A stretch of 64,000 bases of DNA from contig NC_014931.1 in NCBI RefSeq assembly GCF_000184745.1, positions 2,542,001-2,606,000 on the forward strand. Reading direction: 5' to 3'. The translations under genes were made by a program, and so were the position numbers. The stretch is from Variovorax paradoxus EPS (lineage in GTDB: Bacteria > Pseudomonadota > Gammaproteobacteria > Burkholderiales > Burkholderiaceae_C). The number at the start of each line of letters is the position of its first letter. Position 1 is the stretch's first letter. The notes below the pieces were generated by a model. It had not been told where the DNA came from, searched no databases, and saw only the letters and a list, made by a program, of their open reading frames with translations. Positions 24,719-32,700 of this stretch are shown piece after piece.

Positions 24719-24747
24719 TTGACATGTTATGTCGACGCACCTATAGT
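24719..24747 (+). promoter_or_regulatory. Near-consensus sigma-70 promoter of the yjfI-pspA-flotillin operon
   Basis: TTGACA at 24719-24724 and TATAGT at 24742-24747 are separated by exactly 17 bases. An A/T-rich tract (GAAAAGAAAATTTTT, 24706-24720) precedes the -35 and could act as an UP element. It is the only promoter of this quality I saw in the window, and it sits 52 bases before the first gene of the operon. No sigma-54 or heat-shock-like element is apparent. Confidence 0.75.
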
Positions 24748-24799
24748 GAATCCATCGAAGCCCCGCTCGCTTCCAACGGTTTCAACCACAAGGAGAGGT

Positions 24800-25216
24800 A
24801 TGCAATCACTGCTCGATCAACTCAGGGGCCTCGATGCGCTGGCCGGCGCCGCAATGGGAGGGCTGCCGGTGCAGCTGCAACCCATTCCGGGCAGCACGCC
24901 CGTGGTCCAGGTGAGCATCGAGGGGCGCGATGAGCTGCCTATCTTTATTACCAGTTCCGACATGCAGATCATCTGCATCTGCTATCTCTGGACCGAAGAT
25001 GAAGTGAAGCCCGAGCGCCGCACCGAGCTGCTCGAATCGCTGCTCGACCTCAACCCCTCCGTGCCCCTGTCGTCCTTCGGTCGCGTCGATGGCCGCTACG
25101 TGCTCACCGGTGCGCTGGGGCGCAATGCGCGCGTGGAAGACGTTGCACGCGAAGTGGCAGTGCTCAGCGACAACGCGATCGATGCCCTGGACGCCCTGTC
25201 CGAATTCCTGAATTAA
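24800..25216 (+). CDS. YjfI-like protein (DUF2170)
   Basis: A 138-residue cytoplasmic protein similar to E. coli YjfI. The segments ELPIFITSSDMQIICICYLW and LSSFGRVDGRYVLTGALG are characteristic as I know the family, whose function is not settled. AGGAGAGG directly precedes the ATG. It is the first gene of a nine-gene run and is followed 13 bases later by the PspA homologue, the same pairing as yjfI-yjfJ in E. coli, which supports a joint role in envelope stress. Confidence 0.82.
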   Translation: MQSLLDQLRGLDALAGAAMGGLPVQLQPIPGSTPVVQVSIEGRDELPIFITSSDMQIICICYLWTEDEVKPERRTELLESLLDLNPSVPLSSFGRVDGRYVLTGALGRNARVEDVAREVAVLSDNAIDALDALSEFLN

Positions 25217-25229
25217 GCGAAAGATCCAC

Positions 25230-25943
25230 ATGACCGTCATCAAGAAGCTTGTCACCCTGCTGCGCGGCAGCGCGCGCGAGATCGGCGAGAGCGTGGTCGA
25301 CAGCAACGCCACGCGCATCTACGAGCAGGAAATCATCGATGCCAAGCACAGCATCGAGAAGGCCAAGGGCGACCTCACCGGCGTGATGGCCAAGGAGATG
25401 CAGTCGGCCCGCGAGATCGAGCGCCTGAAGAAGGAGATCACGCGCTACGAAGGCCTCGCGATCGAAGCGCTCAACAAGACGCAGGAAGGCCTCGCGCTCG
25501 ACGTGGCGGCCAAGGTCGGCACCATCGAGCAGGAGCTCGAGGAGCAGGCCAAGGCCCATGCGTCCTACGCGCTGCAGGTCTCCAAGCTCAAGGAACTGAT
25601 CAAGTCGGCCGAGGCGCGCATCCGCGAGCACGAGCGCGAGATCGGCATCGCCAAGACCACCGAGAGCGTCTACCGCGCCACGCAGTCGATCTCCGAGAAC
25701 ATCGGCAGCGGCGGTTCACGGCTGGCGAATGCGCGCGAATCGCTCGAACGCATCCGCGCCCGGCACGAAGACCTGGCCGATCGCATGACGGCCAGCCAGG
25801 CGCTCGAGAACGAACTGGGCCACCAGGCGCTCGAGAAGAAGCTGGCCGCCGCGGGCATCGGCAGCGACGCCGACCGCACCGGCAAGGTGATGGAACGCAT
25901 CCGCGCCCGCCAGGCCAACCCGGGCGGGACCGCTTCCGAATGA
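25230..25943 (+). CDS. PspA/IM30-family membrane-stress protein (YjfJ-like)
   Basis: A 237-residue almost fully helical, coiled-coil protein. It starts MTVIKKLVTLLRGSAREIGE, which should form the amphipathic membrane-binding helix, followed by long heptad-rich helices (EREIGIAKTTESVYRATQSI and similar). PspA/IM30 proteins are ESCRT-III-like and polymerise on damaged membranes to limit proton leakage. Its last codons overlap the start of the next gene (ATGA). No PspF-type enhancer-binding protein is adjacent, so regulation differs from the classic psp operon. Confidence 0.88.
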   Translation: MTVIKKLVTLLRGSAREIGESVVDSNATRIYEQEIIDAKHSIEKAKGDLTGVMAKEMQSAREIERLKKEITRYEGLAIEALNKTQEGLALDVAAKVGTIEQELEEQAKAHASYALQVSKLKELIKSAEARIREHEREIGIAKTTESVYRATQSISENIGSGGSRLANARESLERIRARHEDLADRMTASQALENELGHQALEKKLAAAGIGSDADRTGKVMERIRARQANPGGTASE

Positions 25944-26299
25944 ACGTGCGGGTCAAGCCGGTTCGCTGGCAAGGCTCGGACGAGGCGATACGCGCCGTCC
26001 AGGTGGCGTTCGACGTGGAGGAGGCCGTGCTGGAGGCGGTGCGCAAGGCGGCTTTCGAGCAGCATGTGTCCACCTCCGACCAGATCCGCCAGGTGCTGGG
26101 CCTGGCGACCACGTCCAGGCCCAAGCGCCCGCGCCTGACGGTGTCGCTCAGTGGGGCAGACTATGAATTCCTGGCGAAGCGCTACGGGCTCGCCGCCGAC
26201 GACCGCCTGGCCATCAAGGAGAGGGCCACGCGCGACCTGATCGCGTTTGCAAGCAGTGGGAAGAAGAGCACCGGCGCAGGGAGGCCGGGCCGCAAGTAG
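25940..26299 (+). CDS. Small basic protein with two ribbon-helix-helix-like segments
   Basis: A 119-residue basic protein without a family name I can give. Two parts have the strand-helix-helix pattern of ribbon-helix-helix DNA-binding domains: AVQVAFDVEEAVLEAVRKAA with VSTSDQIRQVLGL (residues about 19-55), and RLTVSLSGADYEFLAKRYGL with a following helix (about 65-104). The RHH reading is my inference. It could be an operon autoregulator or an adaptor. It is translationally coupled to the PspA gene, and the equivalent position in related clusters also holds small proteins. Confidence 0.7.
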   Translation: MNVRVKPVRWQGSDEAIRAVQVAFDVEEAVLEAVRKAAFEQHVSTSDQIRQVLGLATTSRPKRPRLTVSLSGADYEFLAKRYGLAADDRLAIKERATRDLIAFASSGKKSTGAGRPGRK

Positions 26300-26333
26300 A
26301 ACAACGAACAACAACCCGCAAGCGGGAGGATCA

Positions 26334-26978
26334 ATGGGCAATTTCATGGATGCGGTGGTGGGCTACCCCACCGCGATCTACACGGTGCTGCTGGGCGTCG
26401 TGGTGATCTATTGGGTGCTCGCGGTGCTCGGCATGGTCGACATCGAAGGCAGCGGCATCGATGTCGACGTGCAGACGCATGCCGATGGCGACACGAGCGA
26501 TGTCGGCCAGCTCGCGAGCTACGTCGTCGCCTTCGGCCTGAACGGCGTGCCGTTCTCGGTGGCCGTGAGCCTGCTGGTGCTCGTTGCATGGACCGTCTCG
26601 TGCCTGGGCGGCGAGTGGCTGCTGCCGCTGGTGCCGACGATGCTGCTCAAGCTCGTGGCCGGCACGGCGCTGCTGGTGGTCAGTGCGGCCATCGCCATTC
26701 CCGTCACCGCCGTCGCGATCCGGCCGCTGCGCGGGCTCTTCGTGAGCCACACGGCCGTGAGCAACGCGGCGCTGGTCGGCCAGGCCTGCCGCGTCGTCAC
26801 CGGCGTGGTGAACGAGAAGGACGGCCGCGCCGAGATTTCCCGTCGTGGCGCCAGCCTGAACATCCGCGTCTGGGCGCCGACGCCCAACACCCTCAAGCGC
26901 GGCTCGCACGCGCTGATCCTCGAATACGACGAGGTGGCCGGCCGCTACCTCATCGCGGCGCACGAAGACATCGTCTGA
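26334..26978 (+). CDS. YqiJ-like membrane protein with OB-fold domain
   Basis: A 214-residue protein with an N-terminal membrane helix (TAIYTVLLGVVVIYWVLAVLG), two or three further hydrophobic segments around residues 62-125, and a C-terminal cytoplasmic OB-like beta domain (ALVGQACRVVTGVVNEKDGR). This is the NfeD-related YqiJ type that is almost always encoded next to a YqiK flotillin, as it is here 52 bases later. It probably anchors or modulates the flotillin assembly. GGGAGGA precedes the ATG. Confidence 0.83.
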   Translation: MGNFMDAVVGYPTAIYTVLLGVVVIYWVLAVLGMVDIEGSGIDVDVQTHADGDTSDVGQLASYVVAFGLNGVPFSVAVSLLVLVAWTVSCLGGEWLLPLVPTMLLKLVAGTALLVVSAAIAIPVTAVAIRPLRGLFVSHTAVSNAALVGQACRVVTGVVNEKDGRAEISRRGASLNIRVWAPTPNTLKRGSHALILEYDEVAGRYLIAAHEDIV

Positions 26979-27030
26979 TCACGCGCATCCCTTACTGTTC
27001 GTCCGCTCTCAAAGCAATTCTGGAGAAAAA

Positions 27031-29217
27031 ATGGAGCCCATCATCTTTGCCGTGGTCATTCTGGCCGTGGTCATCCTCGGCCTGTTCGCGATGTTCGCCA
27101 AGTTCTATCGAAAGATCGAACAGGGCCACGCACTCATCGTGAACACGCTGCGCGCCGAGCCCGAGGTGACCTTCACCGGGCGGATGGTCTACCCGATCAT
27201 CCACAAGGCCGAGCTGATGGACATCTCGGTCAAGACCATCGAGATCGACCGCTCCGGCAACGAGGGCCTCATCTGCCGCGACAACATCCGCGCGGACATC
27301 AAGGTGAAGTTCTTCGTGCGCGTCAACAAGACCGCCGACGACGTGCTGAAGGTGGCGCAGGGCATCGGCTGCGCGCGGGCCTCCAACCACGAGACGCTCG
27401 AAGAATTGTTCTCTGCCAAGTTCTCCGAAGCGCTCAAGACGGTCGGCAAGTCGATGGATTTCGTCGACCTCTACCAGGCGCGCGACGGCTTCCGCGACCA
27501 GATCATCAGCCAGATCGGCAACGACCTTTCGGGCTACGTGCTCGAAGACGCGGCGATCGACTACCTCGAGCAGACGCCGCTGTCGGAGCTGGACGCCAAC
27601 AACATCCTCGATGCGCAGGGCATCAAGAAGATCACCGAACTCACGGCGGTCGAGCATGTGCGCACCAACGAGCTGCGCCGCAACGAGGAAATGCAGATCA
27701 AGAAGAAGAACGTCGAGACGCAGGAAGCGCTGCTCGAACTCGAGCGCCAGCAGGCCGACGCCACCTCGCGCCAGCACCGCGAGATCGCCAGCGTGCGCGC
27801 CCGCGAGGAGGCTGAAACTTCCAAGATCCAGTCCGAAGAGCGCACCAAGTCCGAAACCGCGCGCCTGCTCTCGGAGCAGACCGTGGCCGTGCAGCAGGAG
27901 AACGTGCAGCGCGAAAAGGAAGTGGCCGAGAACAACCGCAAGCGCGCGGTCGCCATCGAGGAAGAAAAGGTCACGCGCGCCCGCGACCTGGAAATCGTCG
28001 ACCGCGAGAAGGAAGTGACGCTGCAGCGCATCGAGAAGGACAAGGCCGTCGAAGTGCAGAAGAAGGCGATTGCCGACGTGATCCGCGAGCGCATCGTGGT
28101 CGAGCGCACGGTGGCCGAGCAGGAAGAAGCGATCAAGGAACTGCGCGTGGTCGCGGAGGCCGAGCGCACCAAGAAGTCGGTCGTGATCATGGCCGAGGGC
28201 CAGGCCGACGAGAAGATGGTGATCGACGTGAAGGCCGCCGAAACCCAGGAAAAACGCGCACGCCACAAGGCGGCCGAAGAACTGACGCTGGCCGATGCCA
28301 AGCTCAAGGTGGCCGAGCGCGATGCCGAATCGAAGAAGCGCGAAGCCGAGGGCATGGAAGCGCTCTCCGCCGCGCCGGGCCTGGCGGCTGCCAAGGTAGA
28401 GATCGCCACCGCGCAGGCACGCCTGGCCACGTTCGAGGCCGAAGCTTCGGGCAAGGAAAAGCTCGGCCTCGCCGACGTGCATGTGCGCCAGGCCGATGCC
28501 GACGCCATCCTCAAGGCTGGCCAGGCCGACGCGCAGGTGATCGAGGCGCGCTCGCAGGCCGAAGCCGCCGGCATGCGTGCCAAGTTCGACGCAGAAGCCT
28601 CGGGCAAGGAAAAGCTCGGCCTTGCCGATGTGAGCGTGCGCACGGCCGATGCCGAAGCCACGCTCAAGTCCGGCCAGGCCGATGCGCAGGTGATCGAAGC
28701 CCGCTTCAACGCCGAGGCCAAGGGCCTGCACGAGAAGTTCGAGGCCATGAAGTCGATGAGCCCGGAAACCCGCGACCACGAAGAGTTCCGCATGCGCCTG
28801 GAAAAGTCGCACATCGAGACCATGAAGGGCATCGACGCGCAAACCTCCATCGCCAAGGAGCAGGCCGATGTGCTGGGCACCGCGCTCGCCAACGCCAAGA
28901 TCGACATCGTGGGCGGCTCGGGCGACTACTTCGACAGCTTCGTGCGTTCGCTCTCGGTGGGCAAGGGCATCGACGGCGTCATCTCCAAGAGCCAGGCGGT
29001 GCAGGTGGCCTTCAAGGACCAGCTCTCGGGCGAACGCGACGTGGTGAAAGACCTGCGCGACATCGTCGGCGCCTTGGGCAATTCGTCGGGCGAGATCCAG
29101 AACCTCAGCGTTGCCTCGCTGATGAGCCGCATTGCCGCCGACGGCACCGATACCCAGAAGTCGGCGCTGCAGAACCTGATCTCCACCTTCCGTCCATTGA
29201 ACGGGAACGTGCAATGA
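27031..29217 (+). CDS. Flotillin-family protein, YqiK-like
   Basis: A 728-residue SPFH/flotillin protein. One N-terminal helix (IIFAVVILAVVILGLFAMFA) is followed by the SPFH/PHB domain (residues about 30-200) and a very long coiled coil rich in E, K, R and A (about 210-580). The C-terminal flotillin tail is beyond that. Residues about 471-572 contain a 51-residue unit repeated twice, beginning EASGKEKLGLADV. At 728 residues it is clearly longer than E. coli YqiK (about 550). Flotillins organise membrane microdomains. Four-base overlap with the next gene supports one transcript. Confidence 0.92.
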   Translation: MEPIIFAVVILAVVILGLFAMFAKFYRKIEQGHALIVNTLRAEPEVTFTGRMVYPIIHKAELMDISVKTIEIDRSGNEGLICRDNIRADIKVKFFVRVNKTADDVLKVAQGIGCARASNHETLEELFSAKFSEALKTVGKSMDFVDLYQARDGFRDQIISQIGNDLSGYVLEDAAIDYLEQTPLSELDANNILDAQGIKKITELTAVEHVRTNELRRNEEMQIKKKNVETQEALLELERQQADATSRQHREIASVRAREEAETSKIQSEERTKSETARLLSEQTVAVQQENVQREKEVAENNRKRAVAIEEEKVTRARDLEIVDREKEVTLQRIEKDKAVEVQKKAIADVIRERIVVERTVAEQEEAIKELRVVAEAERTKKSVVIMAEGQADEKMVIDVKAAETQEKRARHKAAEELTLADAKLKVAERDAESKKREAEGMEALSAAPGLAAAKVEIATAQARLATFEAEASGKEKLGLADVHVRQADADAILKAGQADAQVIEARSQAEAAGMRAKFDAEASGKEKLGLADVSVRTADAEATLKSGQADAQVIEARFNAEAKGLHEKFEAMKSMSPETRDHEEFRMRLEKSHIETMKGIDAQTSIAKEQADVLGTALANAKIDIVGGSGDYFDSFVRSLSVGKGIDGVISKSQAVQVAFKDQLSGERDVVKDLRDIVGALGNSSGEIQNLSVASLMSRIAADGTDTQKSALQNLISTFRPLNGNVQ
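28441..28746 (+). repeat. Tandem 153-bp in-frame duplication inside the flotillin gene
   Basis: Two consecutive units start at 28441 and 28594, 153 bases apart, each encoding a 51-residue segment opening with EASGKEKLGLADV and containing GQADAQVIEAR. The encoded copies remain very similar while the wobble positions differ, so this is an old or conversion-maintained duplication. It lengthens the coiled-coil stalk by about 7.5 nm if fully helical. Confidence 0.75.
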
Positions 29218-29759
29218 ATCCGAACCTGAAGTGCAGCTGCGCTGGCCGCGCGGCGATGCAGCCCGTGGCGCTGGCCGAAGCGCTGCTGGGCGTGCAATGC
29301 GGCGATTGCCACGGCATGGTGATGGCCATGGACGACTGGCGCGCCTGGAAGTCCGCCGACCCTGAGCGCGTGCCGCATGCGGTCGACGACGAAGTCATCG
29401 AGGTGTTCGACATCGCCGCGGTGCGGCACTGCCCCGAATGCGACCGGTTGATGCAGCGCCTGCGTGTGAGCGCCGGCCCCGATTTCCGCATCGACCGCTG
29501 CGTGGCCTGCCAGAACCTGTGGTTCGATGCGGGCGAGTGGCGCGCCATCGTGAGCCGCGGCCTCGCGGGCCGGCTCGACGAATTGCTGTCCGATGGCTAC
29601 CAGCGTCGGCTGCAGACCGAAGAGGTACGTGAAGCCCGCCTCGTCGCGCTGCGCCGCCGCTACGGCGACGACTGCATCGACGAGCTGGACCGCATCCGCG
29701 CCTGGCTCGACACCCAGCCTCACCGCGACGAACTGCTCGCACTGCTGCGCGCGGACTGA
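29214..29759 (+). CDS. Zinc-ribbon (zf-TFIIB-like) protein
   Basis: A 181-residue cytoplasmic protein with two Cys-rich pairs. The N-terminal one is CSCAGRAA with CGDC (residues about 8-34). The second, HCPECDRLM with RCVACQNLWFDAGEW (residues about 73-105), is a textbook zf-TFIIB/zinc-ribbon with the WFDAGE tail. The C-terminal third is helical and charged. Its start overlaps the flotillin stop. It may be an adaptor between the flotillin platform and the ATPase downstream; this is inference. Confidence 0.8.
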   Translation: MNPNLKCSCAGRAAMQPVALAEALLGVQCGDCHGMVMAMDDWRAWKSADPERVPHAVDDEVIEVFDIAAVRHCPECDRLMQRLRVSAGPDFRIDRCVACQNLWFDAGEWRAIVSRGLAGRLDELLSDGYQRRLQTEEVREARLVALRRRYGDDCIDELDRIRAWLDTQPHRDELLALLRAD

Positions 29760-29771
29760 CCGCGCCGATCC

Positions 29772-32700
29772 ATGCAACCCACCGACGAAACGGGAGCGCC
29801 GCCCGGCGCCCAGGCGCCGACCGACCAGACCGAAGCCCTGGTCTCCGGCAGCGGCAGCTACGACCTGCTGAAGAAGCGGCTGGAAACCCAGGGCGAAGGC
29901 CTGCTCAAGAAGACGCAGGCGCTCAACGAGCAGCGCCTGGCCGAATTTGGCCGCTCCGACCAGACGCTGATCCTGCGCACCCGCGCGCGCACCGAGAACA
30001 ACGCCGTGGCGCGCGACATCGTGCGCATCGGCGACCTGCTGCTGTTCGGCTACAACGTCTTCATCGGCCTTCGCAAGGAAACGGCCGTGGGCGACGTGTT
30101 CGGCCTTTACCGGCTCGCAGCGCCCGGCGAAGCCGCCACCGAGAACGACGAGCTGCAGCCGGTGCCGCTGGCTGGCACCTTCCTCGAAGACACGCGCTTC
30201 GCCTCCGACTTCCGCGAGCTCTACGCCTACTACAAGCAAGCCACGCTGCTGCAACTGCGCGTGACGCAGGACAAGCTGCTCGCCTCGTTCCAGATCGGCC
30301 AGCAACTGCACGACGTGCGCGTGTTCCGCTGGGCCATCGAGCGCGACGGCAGCATCCACTACATCGACAACCGAGGCGAGCGCGACATCGCGCTGCCCGC
30401 GAGCCACGATTTCGAATGGACCGTCGCCACGCGCGAAGACCACGTCGGCGGCAAGCACCCGCATGTGAACGTGCTGGACACCGTGTTCGTCGAAACGCTG
30501 GGCGGCGACCTCACGATCAAGATCGAGAACAACACCGAAACGGGCCTCGGTATCTACAGCGAGCCGGTGGAGGACAAGAGCCAGTCGCTCACCGACGCCG
30601 AAATCGCCTGGGCCAAGCTCGGCATGCTGATCTTGCTGCGCGTGAAGCCCTACCGCGAGCAGGTCACGCGCTACCTGGTGTTCAACATTCGGAAGCAGCA
30701 GGTCGAGCGCATCGACGCCATCGGCGGCTCCTGCGTGCAGCTGCCCGAAGACCACGGCATCATTTTTCCGGGCGGCTACTACCTGCAGTCGGGCGAGTAC
30801 AAGCGCTTCGATCTGCCGGCCGACGTGGTCGAGCACCTTCGCTTCAAGCGCATGCTGCGCTCGCCCAACGGCGAGGACGTGGCCTATGTCTTCTACGACC
30901 CGAAGCCCGGGCGCTATGCGCTCTTCAACTACAACCTGATCGAAAAGAAGCTCGCCACGCCGATCATCGCCAACGGCTACGCGCGCTTTGCGGACGGCCG
31001 CATCCTGGTGTTCAACGGCGACGACGGCGAACCGACGCGCGTCCACCCGATGCAGCTGTGGCAGACGCCGTTCGCCAGCGAAGAACATGTGAGCGCGCAG
31101 CCGCCCGCCACCGGCTTCTTTGGCAAGATCGGCAACGCCGAATTGGTGCGCGGCGTGAGCGACCTCATGGGCATCGCGCGCGCGGTGCGCGAGCAGGCAC
31201 CCACGCGCGCTGCCTACGAAGACCTGATCCGCCAGTGCACCCGGGTGAGCGACGCCTACTTCTGGCTCGACGCGCCCGAAGCCACCGGCCTCATGGCCGA
31301 GCTGCGCAGCATTGCCGACGTGGCGCGCAGCACGCTGGCCGAGTTCGAGAAGGTCGACACCATCCGGCGCGAAACCGCGCGCGCATTGGCGCGGGCCGAA
31401 GACGCGCAGCATGCGCTGCTGGTCGACATCGCCAGCACCATCTGGCGCGCGCCCGACGATTTCGTGAAGGCGCTCGGTCGCCTGCGCGAACGGCGCGGCG
31501 CGCTGCAGATGCTCAAGGAGTTGCGCTACGCCGACCTGCCGCGCATCGCCGCGATGGATGCTGCGCTCGAGGTCGAGCAGCAGCGCATCGGCGAACGCGC
31601 GATGCAGTTCCTCGCGGCCGACACGGCCTTCAACGGCCAGCGCCAGGCACTCGACAAGCTCGCGCTCGACCTGCCCAACCTGGCGACATCGCCTGCGCTC
31701 GGGCAGATGCTCGCTACGCTCGACGAGCAGGCGGCGGGCCTCGATCTGCTGACCGAGCAGTTGGGCAGCCTGCCGGGCGGTGACGCGGTGATCCGCACGT
31801 CCATCCTCGACCGCATCTCGCTGATCTACGCCGACATCAACCGCATGCGCGCCGATGCGCGTGTGCGGCGCAAGTCGCTGGGCGCGACCGAGGCGCGCGC
31901 GGAGTTCGGCGCGCAGTTCAAGCTCTTCAGCCAGGCGGTCGAGAACGCGCTGGAGTTCGCCGACACACCCGAAAAGTGCGACGACGCGCTCACGCGCCTG
32001 CTGGCCCAGCTCGAAGAGATCGAGGGCCGCTTCGCCGAGCAGGAAGATTTCCTGGCCGACATCGCCGAGAAGCGCGAGACCGTGTACGAGGCGCTCTCCG
32101 CGCGCCGGCAGAGCCTGGTGGAAGCTCGGCAGCGCCGCGCGCAAGGCGTGGTCGATGCGGCGGGCCGCATCCTCGACGGCATTCCGCGCCGCATCGCGCA
32201 GTTGGCCGACCTGACGCAGGTGCACAGCTACTTCGCGGCCGATCCGATGATCGGCAAGCTGCGCACGCTGATCGCCGACCTGCGCACGCTGGGCGCCGCG
32301 GTGCCGGCCGACGAGCTCGACACACGCTTGAAGACCGCGCGCGACCAGGCGCTGCGTTCCATTCGCGACAAGCGCGAGCTGGTGAGCGAGGGCGGCGACA
32401 CGCTGCGCCTGGGCCGCCACGCCTTCACTGTGCACCGCCAGCCGGTGGACCTGACGCTGGTGGCCCGCGACGAAGGCATGGCCTACCAGGTGACGGGCAC
32501 CGACTACCAGAGCCCCGTGGACGAGCCGCGGCTGCTGCCGCTGCAGCGCTACTGGAACCAAGCGCTGGTATCGGAGACGCCCGAGCTGTCGCGTGCCGAA
32601 TACCTCGCCGGTCGGTTGCTGGAGGCATTGCTCGACGGCAAGGCCGAGCGCAACTGGGCTGACGTGCTCACGCTGCTGGCCGAAGACCCGCTGCATCCGC

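Noticed and set aside
24644..24799. Upstream extension of the YjfI frame
   Set aside because: The ATG at 24800 has a strong Shine-Dalgarno and the upstream part includes the promoter, so the longer frame is not coding.
26992..29214. A 740-residue antisense frame over the flotillin gene
   Set aside because: It is the mirror image of the repetitive coiled-coil codons; composition is Leu/His/Phe-biased and no family is recognisable.
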